Source: Selaginella moellendorffii (Eukaryota > Streptophyta > Lycopodiopsida > Selaginellales > Selaginellaceae). From it: a stretch of 64,000 nt of DNA. The position numbers and the translations under genes are program-made. Every line of letters begins with the position of its first letter. Position 1 is the stretch's first letter. Positions 38,301 to 49,440 of the stretch are shown piece after piece. The notes under the pieces are model-generated. The model was not told where the DNA came from. It did no database searches and saw nothing but the letters and a program-made list of their open reading frames with translations. The stretch covers positions 1,318,733 through 1,382,732 of the forward strand of contig NW_003314264.1 in NCBI RefSeq assembly GCF_000143415.4, written 5' to 3'.

Positions 38301-38821
38301 CTGATTTGCTTGTCGGACACTCCTTTCTTGTCACCAAGTTCTCGTTCTGTCTCGGCCTAACAAAACAGAAAAAAGAAAACAAATCTCATGAGCTCGCATC
38401 GCAACGATAAGCTTACCTGGATTTCCTTGCGAATGTGTGAGAAATCCGTGAATCTCCGTCCAGGGAGGTGCAAAAACTCCCCCCACTCCGAGAACTCGCG
38501 GTCGTCCATTTTTCTTTGGACGTGAACAAGCTGCAAAACAAGTGGCCGCCGCGTGCAAATGTCGGGACCCCGAGGAAGAAAATCTCGCCCGACGAGCGCT
38601 TCCATGACGCTGGATTTACCGCTGCTCTGGCTCCCCACCACCGCTACCTGCGGCAGATCCACTGTGGAGGGACTGCCCAGCTGCGCGAAGATATCCTGGA
38701 GCTTGTTCATGATCGGGATCACGGACTGGCCAAGAAATGCTGGAAGCGCGGTGGGATGTGGAGGCGATCCCGAGCATGGCGACCCAGGAGTGGAGCTGGA
38801 GGGAGTGGATCCCTGCGACAT
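35372..38821 (-). CDS. DRP3: Dynamin-related protein, DRP3 type (organelle fission GTPase), with an apparent in-frame stop
   Basis: DRP3-type dynamins assemble on mitochondria and peroxisomes and drive their division by GTP hydrolysis. Exon 1 (38417-38821) encodes the P-loop GSQSSGKS (residues 63-70) and [18 protein letters not shown]. Exon 2 (38074-38356) carries [20 protein letters not shown]. Exons 3-4 (37988-38016, 37844-37945) encode TIGVVTK and [11 protein letters not shown]. Later exons give [17 protein letters not shown] and the GTPase effector region with KAIMHFLV and LFEEMLQE. The last exon is a Ser/Gln-rich tail ending at 35372. Introns are 40-90 nt. In exon 5 (37722-37790) the frame reads EEHFFRS and then TGA (37725-37727), just before [10 protein letters not shown] in exon 6 (37618-37677). 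The conserved residue expected there is Arg, and CGA to TGA is one transition. If real, the product stops after 294 residues. All other inspected exons are intact. Confidence 0.88.
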
Positions 38822-38920
38822 TGTGTCCCTACCTGGAGCCGCGAATCGCGATTGCGAAGAACCCTAGACTGTGACGAGCCGTTGGAACCCTAAATCTTTA
38901 AACTCCAAATGTTGAACCTT

Positions 38921-40421
38921 TTATCCAGTTTTCTTCTGGGAATGATCCAATGAATTTATGACAAGGTTGGAATGTTTTCTAGTGGTGAGAATCAATTCAG
39001 CGTTTGGGCGATCATTGTATTCCACCTGCAAGAAAAAATAAAATCTATCAGCACTTCAACCACAAAATTACAGAGATCTTACTCTGTTCTTCGCATGTTC
39101 TTTGGTTTTCCCTGTAAGAGAGAGAGAAATAAAAATAAAAATGACCACGATTAGTTTTGGAATAGATCGAACGCATGCCTGTTGATATGTGGCGAAGCTC
39201 CACTCTTTTCATGGCCGTGTCAAGGTCAAGCGAAATAAACCTGGAAATTTCGAAGCTTTAAACTCTACGATAAATGGAAAGGCGAATCTTACCATCGTTC
39301 ATCAAACAAGTTCTTTAGTTCTTTCCACTCGCCATCTTCAAGCAAAAGATAATTCCCTTCCACAAGCACAACCTTATGTCTTGATAATTAAAAGAAAAAC
39401 TACAAGGTTAAAGGCGTGCTCGAGTGAACTCATACAGAATAGAAATACTTACTTTGGTGATACCAAAATGTCTTGCTCCACAGGATCGCCAACGCCATGA
39501 TCAAAAGATGGGAAATATGCCCATTGCTGGAACATCCTCACATTGTAAAAAAGAAGAAAAAGAAAAAAAGAAAAAAAAAATCTCAGAAACTTTTTACCTG
39601 ACTCCTCAAAGCTTTCAAACAATCAACCAGACCCGAGGGATTGAATGTCCAGGGAGCTGAAACAAAAAACATTGAGGATTACACAAGAACTTTCAAAAAT
39701 ATTATTATTTTTTCAACTCACCGCCTCTTCGAGCATGGGCTTCCTCTGGATCCTGGCGACGAAAACAAAAGAGTTGGCCCATTAATTTAAAGCAATTTCA
39801 TACCTCCATGGCATCAAGCTGGTGCTTGTAGAGATGAAATCCATCCATGGGAACTGCGATTGCAATCTCGGATACTAGTCCCGGATTCCTCTCCTGATGC
39901 AACTTATTCACTCTGCCAGAGACTTCGTTCGCCAGTGTGGATTTTCCAGCTCCAGGAGGCCCAGCAATTCCAACCAAGTATCTAGAAAAACATTGGCATT
40001 GTCACCCAGAAACCATTTTAATGATCTCCCAGAAACTTTGTTCCCTCCAAAACTTACTTGCTGCCGGGTTTCGCGGAAGAAGCTCCAAACAGCCTGTGAG
40101 CGAGTAGATCATATGTTTCGTGCATGGTACTAAAAATATCACGGATAAGAACCAAGAGGCTTGATTTAGAGTGATTACCTTGCTTGAAGAGTTATTTGCT
40201 CATCCACGGTACTACAGAAGATCTGGAAAATTATCCATAGTCGTCTCAAACATGACAACAATCTGATCAGAGAAAAAGAACCTTTAGAGGCGAAGTTCTC
40301 CTCGTTTTATACTGGATTGGAATTCCCAGCGAGAACCTCGAATTTGGATGATAGACTCGACGAACAAAAGCCTTGGAAGAACACGAGGGATCGGCTGCTC
40401 CATAGCCGAGGAAGCTCCCAT
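38921..40421 (-). CDS. Uridine kinase/phosphoribulokinase-family P-loop kinase (At1g03030-like)
   Basis: The gene reads on the minus strand in about nine short exons. Recognisable pieces in order are DEQITLQAR, HETYDLLAHRLFG, the P-loop VGIAGPPGAGKSTLANEV (near 39950), VPMDGFHLYKHQLDAMEDPE, EAHARRGAPWTFNPSGL, YFPSFDHGVGDPVEQDILV, HKVVLVEGNYLLLEDGEW, the stretch FISLDLDTAMKRVELRHIST, and VEYNDRPNAELIL. The stop is at 38921-38923. This is the eukaryotic nucleoside kinase-like branch found across plants; the substrate is not established from sequence. The likely start is Met at 40421 with a basic N-terminal extension, but the first exon-intron join could not be made cleanly in frame, so the 5' end is uncertain. 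It lies back to back with the cysteine oxidase gene. Confidence 0.85.
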
Positions 40422-40636
40422 GGCTAGAAAAAAATCAAACGAACCAAACGAATAGATCGAATCAAAACGAATGAGGCTTACACCAAAGCCGCCGTTGGCT
40501 CCATCCCAATGATCAAAGGCGATAAACTTTAGGGTTCTAACGGCGGTTGCCACGTAAGCAGGAGCATATTCTCTGGACAGCACTAGGGTTTAGAGCGAGC
40601 TCTCCTTTAAGCGCTAAATGAGAGAGGAGAATCCAA
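40422..40636. promoter_or_regulatory. Short divergent promoter region
   Basis: About 215 bp separate the start of the kinase gene (-) from that of the plant cysteine oxidase gene (+). The two genes must share or abut their promoters. No clear TATA box was seen. Confidence 0.5.
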
Positions 40637-41709
40637 ATGGCCGCTGTTCAGAAGCTCTACGAGGCGTGCAAGATTTCGCTCACCTCCGCCGCCACCGCCA
40701 CCGCCGCGCCATCGCCGCTGGTCGTGAGGAAGATCTGCCACATTCTTGGTAAGGAAATCCTCGTTTTCCCTCGAAATCTCTCCGGGCACTCTCCAAATTC
40801 ACGGCTTTCCTTGCATGCCGCATCGGTCCGAGCAGACGGCATCACTTGCCCCGATGTGGGACTGAGCGAGGAATCGGTGAATCAGCTCAATCGCGGCCTG
40901 GGATTCTTTGGCGGCCAGAGGGGGCGGCACTCGAGCATGGCCGCTCGCTGGGCACCGCCAATCTCTTATCTCCATCTCCACGAGTCCAGCAATTTCTCGG
41001 TGAGTTCCTCGTCTCCTTTTCCTTAGTCGCAAAAGAAAATCGTTTTTTGCTCTCGCGAAGAGAATCAACTGGGATTCTTTCCTTTGCAGTACAGATGGGG
41101 ATTTTTTGTCTGCCAACCTCATCCGCAATTCCTCTCCACGATCATCCGGGAATGACTGTGTTTAGCAGACTCCTCTATGGGACACTACATGTAAGATCTT
41201 ACGACTGGGTCGATAAGCAACCGTGCTCCGATCCATCAAAACGTAAGTTCTCTCTTCTCTCTCTCTTCTCTCTTCTTCTCTTCCAAGTGTTCTAAGGTCG
41301 TTTCTTCCCTTCCTTTTGCAGCTAGACTAGCGAAGCTAGTTCTGGATCAAGTCATGACCGGTCCCTGCGACTCGGTTGTCTTGTATCCCAATTCTGGAGG
41401 CAACATTCACGCCTTCACTGCGATAAACTCGTGCGCCATCCTCGACGTTTTAGCACCGCCATACTGCCCTTCCACCGGTAGGCACTGCACATATTATCGA
41501 GCGTTCCCGTACTCTAGTTTGGCCGGTAAGTCTTCGCAAATTGACCTCTTTCATTGTTTTTCTCAGCTTTTTCGACCTTCGCAGCTGAGATGCACGACGA
41601 TAACAACGATTACGACGACGAAAATTATGTCTACTTGGTCGAATATAAACCCCCGGACGATTTTGTTGTCCAAAATGGCGTGTACACGGGTCCGAAGGTG
41701 AAGCCTTGA
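40637..41709 (+). CDS. PCO: Plant cysteine oxidase (thiol dioxygenase)
   Basis: Plant cysteine oxidases oxidise the N-terminal Cys of group VII ERF and VRN2-type proteins with O2, feeding them into the N-degron pathway and so sensing hypoxia. Five exons (40637-40748, 40836-40999, 41095-41242, 41322-41525, 41585-41709) join in frame to 250 residues, the usual family length. Key pieces are VQKLYEACK at the N-terminus, [29 protein letters not shown] with two of the three iron-binding His, [21 protein letters not shown] with the third His, [19 protein letters not shown] and the C-terminal YTGPKV. The acceptor of exon 3 is placed at ACAG before ATGGGG because only that keeps the frame. The neighbours have no obvious functional link. 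Confidence 0.95.
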
Positions 41710-41832
41710 AGTAATCCAATGCTTGCTATTGACAGTGGAGCTCGACCGAGTTTTTACAGCAGGGGCGTGTGTATTTGAGACGTATCACTTTGGTTTTTCT
41801 TTCTTTTATGTACAGGATGGCTGAGAGTACCA

Positions 41833-44744
41833 TCAAACTATTGTCCAGTCGCCACTCTCGGTGGAGCACAGCTTCTTCTCTTCGCCTTCAATTGGACTTG
41901 GAGCCTGTTTGTTCTTTCTATCAAACTTGGACTCGAAGAACTTGACGACGCTGCTCACTGCATTGTGGTGATTGCTGCTGGGAGGATGCTGCTGGTGCTG
42001 GTCCTCGTACGAGGTCTGCTTCTTTTGCAGTAACTTCCGGATATCGGCCAAGATGGTCTTGGACTCGGCCTTTCCAGCGAGCTCCTCTGATGGTGCTCGG
42101 ATCGCCCTCTCCATAAGTTCATACACCTTCGCAAAGAATAAGGAAGAGTACTAAGGCTTGTGAAATGAAGGAAATACATCTACCTCGCACAGATCTTCTA
42201 GAGTTCCGGAATCCATATGCCTGTGACATGTGGAGAGTATATAGTCCCGGCATTCCTTAAGACATCGTTGCAGAGGATCCTTCGCAGCTGATGGGTTTGC
42301 TTCAGCTATGGCGAATCCAGCGCTTACCTGTTAAGAGTTTCTACTGCTTACAACAAGGAAAAAAGAAATAGCAGACTCACAGCTGTTGTAAATAATTGCT
42401 CGAAAAAATCACCAGGACTAATCTTTTCTAGCGCCTCCAGGGTGCTCTCACTGGAAGAAAACAGTTAAGCTAACCACAACAACGATGGCAACAGTAATAC
42501 CCTGCTAGTTCTTCGTCGAACAGAGGCGCTTGCATCACGGCTGGAACTGGACGCGCTGACAACCAAAGCTCTTGCCACAAGTTACCTGTTGTTAGAGATG
42601 TATGTTAAGAATTTGCAAATTTTGAGAGCCTCTCGTGATTGAATACCTTCACTTCTCATCCTTGTGCTGAGGGAGCCCCGAAGCGATGGCTCATCGCCCT
42701 TTCCTACCGGATTTTCTTCTGTCCAGTCGAGCGGCGAATACCATCGGACAAAGTCTTCCAGGATACATCCGGGATTAGCAGCCTGCAACAACATCCAATG
42801 CTATATAAAACGTCCTTCGAATTTATCAAAGAAGCTCACCTTGAACGCTTGCATGTCGGAAAACAGCTGCGAGCACCCAGCGCCAAAACTGCAGTAATTC
42901 CATTTACCACGCAGAGAAATAGAAACAAGGAAACAAAAGTGTTATACGTTACCTTCCAGTCCGCAGCACCAGCTCCTCGGTTTCTTTGATCAATTCTTCA
43001 GTCAGAACAGGCCCTTCCTACAGATCACAACAATGAGAAATTCGCAAGGACAGAAAGAACGCATCTAATACCTGTGTGACGGGAGAAAATATTGGCTCGC
43101 CAGTTTCCAACATTATCAGATTTTCCGCTCGTCGATCCACACAATACCTCGGAACCACCTGGCCATCTTTGAGTCTGGCGAAGTGCATATCCGGGTTATC
43201 ACTTCCAGAGTCTGTAGGAAAGCGCTCCTGTGGAGCGTTCAAAGAATCCAAGGCAGCACATCGCCGATGCCTCCTTGCAATGCAGCAATTCAATACTTGT
43301 AATTGTTGAAAGAGAAGGCAGTAATTTAGATCGGGGCTAGAATCCTTTGGCATGCGAGGAATTGGTTGTCCCTCCTCCCAGCGTCGCCTGCACTGTTCCA
43401 AAAATTTCAAGGATCCTCGACATAAAAAGTTAAAAGCATAAGTACCTCTTTCATGACCTCTAGCCAAAACTCTGCCATCTTGTGCTCGACTTTCAGACCA
43501 GCAATAACTTCTGCTAGCTGTGAAACAAAGCTTTCAGGAGGAGCACCGTGTAGCTCCTCGGGAAGCTTGTGCTGGCTAGAGAACTTCTTGAAACTGCCTT
43601 GATGTTGAGTTTCTGCAATGTCTCAAAGAATTATATCGAGCAAAAGTTTAAACAACGGCACTACCTGCGTCAAAAAGCGACCACAATAAAGAATGGTACC
43701 TTCCAGAACTCCGAATTTGCGTTTTGGTCCTTTTATCCTTTTCCCGTAAAGAGATCTTCTTTAGTCCCGAGACAAGAGATGACCAGTCACTAGGGTCTTT
43801 ATCCGTGATCTCGGACAAAGCCAAGTCCTTGCAAGTTTCGAAACACCTTCCAACTCTAAAATTCGGACAGAGATCAAATTCCTTCGGGAAAGAAAAAGAA
43901 AAAAGCACGTACTCGGTTGCAGAAGCGAGACGTCTCACAAGAATAGATGGAGGTATAGCAGCCACAGTGACGGCCTTCTTATATGCCTCCTCCTCAGCCG
44001 GATCCTTTGTGGGACTCTGCGGAAAAGCAAACATCTCATGTAAGCTCTCGTAAGCAGCATCTCCCATGTCGAGAACCTCTCTGGCAATGCTAGCAACGGG
44101 ATGTACGGTCTCGTTCGAATATAAACCCCGTTTAACTCGCCTGACAGCTGCAAAGTACCGCCTCCAAAATTCCTTCTCCTTCATCGCTTTGGGAACAAAG
44201 TGAAAACGCAGACCCTGAAGGTCTTTGTCTAGCTGACAGTTGAAAAGATTTTAATTCCTCGGTAAGATGAAAAGAACAGTTCCAGTACCTCCAAGATACG
44301 CATCGCAGCTTCCATGTCAACTTGCATTCCCCCATCCGGTTCGCAGTAAAGAAAATCCGAGCTCTGCGAGAACAGCTAAGACACCTGCACCAGAGATGAA
44401 AGAACCTCCACGTACCTTGGAAACTTCCAGGATTCTTCTGCGGCATTCCTCTTCGAGACCCTTTTCCAGCTCCGTTTTCCCGACCCAAGGAAGCTCTCCC
44501 GGCTCATCTAAAACATAAAAAATAAACTCTCTCCAAACCTTCGAATGAAAAACAAACAAAGTCACACAACCTTGTGCGTGAGAAGAAAACTCCGATACAA
44601 AATCCGCCTTGATTTCAGTCAGCACGCGCTCCGCCTTGGCCGCAGCATTCTGGAAAGCTGGGCAAACGATCGATCGATCCAAAGAAAAGCAAAGAAAATG
44701 GAATGATCACCTGTTTTGGCCTTGGACACGAATTTGGACTCCAT
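41833..44744 (-). CDS. Rab3GAP catalytic-subunit family protein with BSD-like N-terminal segment
   Basis: This family provides GAP or GEF activity towards Rab GTPases in membrane traffic. The start at 44744 gives MESKFVSKAKT, then NAAAKAERVLTEIKADF. Next come LPWVGKTELEKGLEEECRRR and MKEKEFWRRYFAAVRRV (near residues 55-130), which look like a BSD domain and its usual flank. Further on are ILVRRLASATEVGRCFETC and LWSLFDA. The 52-nt intron at 43613-43664 joins this in frame to HGAPPESFVSQLAEVIAGL. After it come CIARRHRRC, LIMLETGEPIFSPVTQ, the family signature AANPGCILEDFVRWYSPLDW (about 42785-42725), LWQELW, PVPAVMQAPLFDEELAG and a coiled, Gln/His-rich tail ending at 41833. The length is roughly 680-700 residues in more than ten exons. 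I first took it for two genes; the clean join argues for one. Confidence 0.82.
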
Positions 44745-45545
44745 CCAAGCGATCGCCCGCCTACATTGCAGCTGAGGCGATCGATCCAATCCCCGTCCGG
44801 CGCGCCGATCCACCCCCGAGAGAGAGAAACCACAAAACACCAAACCCTAGCCTCTATTTCTCCGTTTTACAAAGTCAATAAAAAAAACGGAATATGCTTT
44901 GGAGCATAAGTTTTAGCATATTCTCGCAATAACCCAAATAGTGTCACGCGTTCTTCTCAATGTTTCCTTGACGGCTCAATCATATGAATGGCGTGTCAAG
45001 CAAATCAACATTATATTTATTTATCAATGCGATTCTCCCTCGATTATATCTTCCTCGATCCTTTCACTTTCAATCACCTGGATCAGGGCGGTGCTACATG
45101 TCCAAAAATCCGAGGAGCGATCCAAGAGTGCGTGTTCTTTTTCCTAATCTTCAATTCTCTGGTGATAAATCTCCCACCACCCTTTCCAGCATCATAGCAC
45201 TGCATGCGCGTTATGTGGTTTACGTGGCATTTGATCCAGTCAAGAAAATCGATCCGGGCAAAGTCCGTCCCAAATGTTTTTTGATCCTTTGGAAATGGAA
45301 TATCAGTGAAAAAACTTTATGTGTTTACAGGTGTTAAAAAACTGGCGAGTTGTTTGCGTGTATAAATGTGGCACCGTGGCTTGATCCCGGACCTATCGCA
45401 GCGCTTTCCTCGATCTAGCAATCTCCCCCTTCCTCCTCTTCGTCTTTATCGTAGAATTCTTGCCCACTCTATCCTTTTGATCGTCATCATCATCGTCAAT
45501 CACCTGAAAGCAACGAAAAAATCTCGCAAAAAGGATTAGCTAGAA
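44745..45545. promoter_or_regulatory. Divergent intergenic region; TATA box for the aquaporin
   Basis: About 800 bp separate the Rab3GAP-family gene (-) from the aquaporin gene (+). TATAAATG at 45361-45368 is a good TATA candidate for the aquaporin. It would give a 5' leader of about 150 nt. The short open frames here have no recognisable product. Confidence 0.55.
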
Positions 45546-46579
45546 ATGCCTCTCCAGGACACTTTCCCAAATTCTCTAGACCTGGAGCAAGGTGACAACG
45601 CCATCATTGCGGTCGGCGGCGACAAAATCCAAAGCCGCCCAAGAAGCTTGGAACTCTTGAAAAAGGTTTGGTGATGATCATCATCGCAAAAACTTTATAA
45701 ACTGGGGCAATTAACGATGTGTTCCTTGGATTCGTTCGTGAAGGTCTTGGCGGAGTTCTTGGGCTCTCTCGTGCTCCTCCTCGGCTGCGCGGGCACCGCG
45801 ATCCTGGCGAGCAAGCCATCCAACGGCTTTGGGATACATGGAATCTCGGCCGGGGCCGCATTGACGGTCATGATCGTCATCTTCTCCACTGGACACATCT
45901 CCGGTGCCCATGTCAATCCAGCCGTCTCTCTCGCCTTTGCCTCGCTCGGCCGATTCCCATGGATACAGGTTCGAAGCTCCTGTCCCGTTTCTATCTAATC
46001 GCTAAACTCTGTTTCTTCTCTTGTTCTATTTGAAAGGTTCCACTCTACTCTGGAGCGCAGTTCCTGGGATCTGTGTGTGCCTCTTTCCTGCTCAACGCGT
46101 TATTCCAGGGAGATCCAAACATCCATGCCGGGGTGACCGTCCCCTCCAACACCGAGTGGCAATCCTTCGCGGTGGAGCTCGTCATATCTGCCATCTTGAT
46201 GTTTGTTGTTACAGCAGTGGCGACGGATCCACATGCAATTGGAGACTCGGCAGCGGTGGCAGTGGCCGCTACAGTCTATCTCAACAATCTCCTTGCCAGG
46301 TTTCTAGTTCTCTTCGATCTTCCTCTTCTTGCTTGATTAGCAAAGTTGGTAGTTCTTTTATCCAGCATTCTAGGAAGAGAGATTCACCCTTTTCTTTGCT
46401 AGTTGACAAGTTTGGTGGTATTGTTTAGTGCAATCTCTGGAGCTTCCATGAATCCCATTCGGACATTTGGTCCGGCTCTTGCTGCTGGAGAATACAGAGG
46501 ATTGTGGGTGTACTTCTTTGGGCCGATTTTGGGAACTCAACTGGGAGCTGGATTCTACACTTTGATCCGCTCCAGCTGA
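45546..46579 (+). CDS. NIP: NIP-type aquaporin (nodulin-26-like intrinsic protein)
   Basis: This is a membrane channel of the NIP subfamily, which passes metalloids such as boric acid, or glycerol and water. Four exons (45546-45665, 45744-45968, 46037-46299, 46429-46579) join to 252 residues. The N-terminus is cytosolic and hydrophilic. TM1 begins at [14 protein letters not shown]. Loop B carries [15 protein letters not shown] with a normal NPA box. TM4-5 contain [20 protein letters not shown]. Loop E carries [14 protein letters not shown], so the second box is NPI, not NPA, with the selectivity-filter Arg retained. Altered second boxes (NPV, NPI-like) are typical of NIP II and III channels. 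The C-terminus after FYTLIRSS is very short and lacks the long NIP tail with its phosphorylation site. The exact substrate cannot be read off. Confidence 0.92.
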
Positions 46580-49440
46580 TTGTCAGCCAAGAAAGTTCTA
46601 TCAAAAAACCTACACCATGTAAATCGTTATACAAATTTGAAAAATTCCAGTTTTGTGACCTCGAAAGAGCACAAGTAGAATAGAAAGACATTGACACGAG
46701 ATTTGGTGATTATTCCCGTGGCTCTGGCTCGGTTGAAATCACAGAAATCTTTGGTGTGGAACCCGCGATCCAGCAACTGGCTGGAAAATGGTCGGTCCAA
46801 TATGATTCGCAAATTATAATGAACTTTTCCCTTTGGAAAGACTTTTTTCTCGCTTGGCCGAAACGAATTTTCCTATACAAGACAATGGCTACGAATCGAG
46901 CTTGCTCTGTACAATTCACGAATCAATTCGTGCAGTGCTGAGAAAGCTTGCGTATGAAAACATGTTTCAGGAGAGATTGACATTGATCGAAACGCATCTT
47001 GGGTATTGAAAAGTTGCTAGGGTGTGAACGTTCGTCGGCCAGATTGATCCATGGATGGATGGAGGCTGGAATCTAAACTTTCTCTCATTGTGGGGTACGA
47101 AACTTTACCCCTTCTTTCGGTCCACTTGCAAGGACATTGCTGGATTCATGGAGACATAGCCTAGCTAGTGCTTTAAGCGCTTGCAGATTGAATTTTTGCA
47201 GGATCAAACCCATTGGTTGTAATTAGAGGAATATTTATTATCTCCACCGCCCAACGCTTAGCAATGGCAGATGCTGTTCAAGAGAGTGTGGCACCACTGG
47301 TGGGTATGGGAGATCATAGCAAGGTCGACCTCCCTGGTGGAGCTACTTTGCAAGCAATGCAAGAACTATCTTGTGGAGGTAACGCAAGACATCATGAGGA
47401 CGACATCGAGACATGGATGAAAGCTTGAGGGCGGCCCTCCCCAGCAACCAGGCAGATGAGGCTCTGCTCAATCTCAAACATTGTAGCCAGGGCTTCAATC
47501 GCAGCATTGACCAGGGCGGCTAAGCATGCGGTAATCCAGATGCTTGTTTGCGAGAAAGTGCCCTGGGGTCTGTCATCAGTGATCAGTGTTCGCAACCAAA
47601 GGCTGAGGCATGAGGCATCGCAACACCAGGCCATACTTGTGGGACAGAAGAAGTGGATCGATTGGCACCGCAGACTTACGTTGTGATGCGGTGGATGGTT
47701 CTACTGCTCACACAATTCAAAGTTACAGGGAGAGTACCCGAGTTTCTACGAGGAGAAGAGAGGTTCTTAAGCTTCCAACATCCTCGGCATTACCTCGAAT
47801 GAGCCAGGTCAGTTCTCATGTTTCCATGGAGGCCTAATTTTATCCTATGCTGATTTCTGCCTAGACAATGACAGTATCAAGGTCAGCATCAGTACTTTTT
47901 GCTGGCTGATACCACGCTATGTGAAGCCATTGCGGGAATTCGACACCTGTTGCTGCATACATCACGATCAAATGGACCTCATGCACAGTGGTTTGATGAG
48001 ACTAAGAAGTTCTTGCAAGGAGGCCCATAGAGCACCTTGTTTATGCCCGTGTGGCCAGTGGACAGGGAATGGCTGCTCTGCTAATGTACAACATTGGGGA
48101 GAGCGTCTTTTGTCCGAAGCTAGCCGGAGTCCTCGTGGTACTACGTGTGGGCGGGCACGAGTACACATCCATGCAGCATGTTTGAGTGCAATGATAGGAA
48201 TATTCTGTCCAAACATCCAACTTTAACATGGTCTTGGAGGCACGAAACAATACAGGGAGTGAATTTCTGCTTGCGTTCAAGTCTGGGCTTGCATGTTACA
48301 TTCCACATGCTTCACAGGTGGTTATTTGGATATTAATCATATGAAGAAAGTAGGGAATGTATATAGCACTTTATACATGAGAAATATACATAGAGTTCTA
48401 CTTCAATGTATTGGAGGCAGCATACAGCCACTGCTTACTCGACCATCTGCAGCAAAAAGAATTGAAAGCATTCCAAATACCTGGCCACGGGAGCACTTGC
48501 CAAATAGACTTAATGGAGAGAGCCAGACCAGTTAGTTTTCTTGCCCCGTGAAAAGATCTATAAGTACTATATATATAGTCATATGAGTAAAATATATTTT
48601 GTAACAGGATATACATCATTCGATACAATATATTTTATTTATAAAAAAAAAATTGGTGAATACTCTTAGTAGAAAGTTTTTAGGAGTGGAATATTTTGCT
48701 GTGCTCCAAGCTATTTTTATAAGATACTTGGAAAATAATCTAGTCACACTCATGTTTATACATATGAATATATAAAAGGTGTTTAAATCCTGTAAATAAA
48801 TGTTTAAGATTCAAGTCTAGTTGGATTGCAAATATTAGGCAGACTCTAGTAAATAGAGAGAGAAAAACATTCATTTGCCCCAAAAATCTTTATATTTCTT
48901 TAATTCAAGTATTGGTTTAATAGTTAGTGGATATATTGAAAATATACTTGGATATTCTAGGATCTTTTACCATTAGCATCTTGTGTTTAAACATGCTCAT
49001 AATTATAAATTTTCAATGTCCTAATTTAACCAATTGCATATACATAGTTAGTGGCCTAATAATATATGCTCATGTGGAGGATGCAATACCTCATTGAATG
49101 ACCTTTTTTCACACAACACTGGTTTATGAATACCTCCTTTTCATCTTGGGTTTTGGACACATAAAATCACTAGGTGACAAAGGTTGAAGCATTGGTGGCT
49201 TCAAGGATCAAGTCACAGCAATGGACTTCTTAGAGGTGGCAGACAAATTTTCTAGGGAGACAAGGTGGTGATGGATTTCCAAGGATATGGGTGGGGCATA
49301 GGAAAAATGCCAACATTGAGATTCTATATTAGCAATAGAGTGTGTGGTATGTTTAATAAGCTGCTAGAGAGACATATGAGAAAAGTTAGAAGGAAAAGGA
49401 AGGAGGCCTCTCTCTAGTTTGCAGATGTGGAAACGGTAGA
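46580..49440. other. Intergenic stretch, no gene recognised
   Basis: About 46580-48540 has moderate GC and several short open frames on both strands (up to 101 codons) but no domain and no splice-consistent series. About 48540-49440 is AT-rich. A decayed gene or element in 47.2-48.3 kb cannot be excluded. Confidence 0.5.

Noticed and set aside
43661-44744. Separate BSD-domain gene ending at a TAG near 43661, with a separate Rab3GAP fragment gene after it
   Set aside because: That model needs a 35-nt intron. Reading through to LWSLFDA and using the donor at 43664 gives an in-phase 52-nt intron and one continuous gene.
47213-48230. Series of 70-100 codon frames on both strands as a gene
   Set aside because: No frame carries a recognisable family motif and I could not connect any by plausible splice sites.
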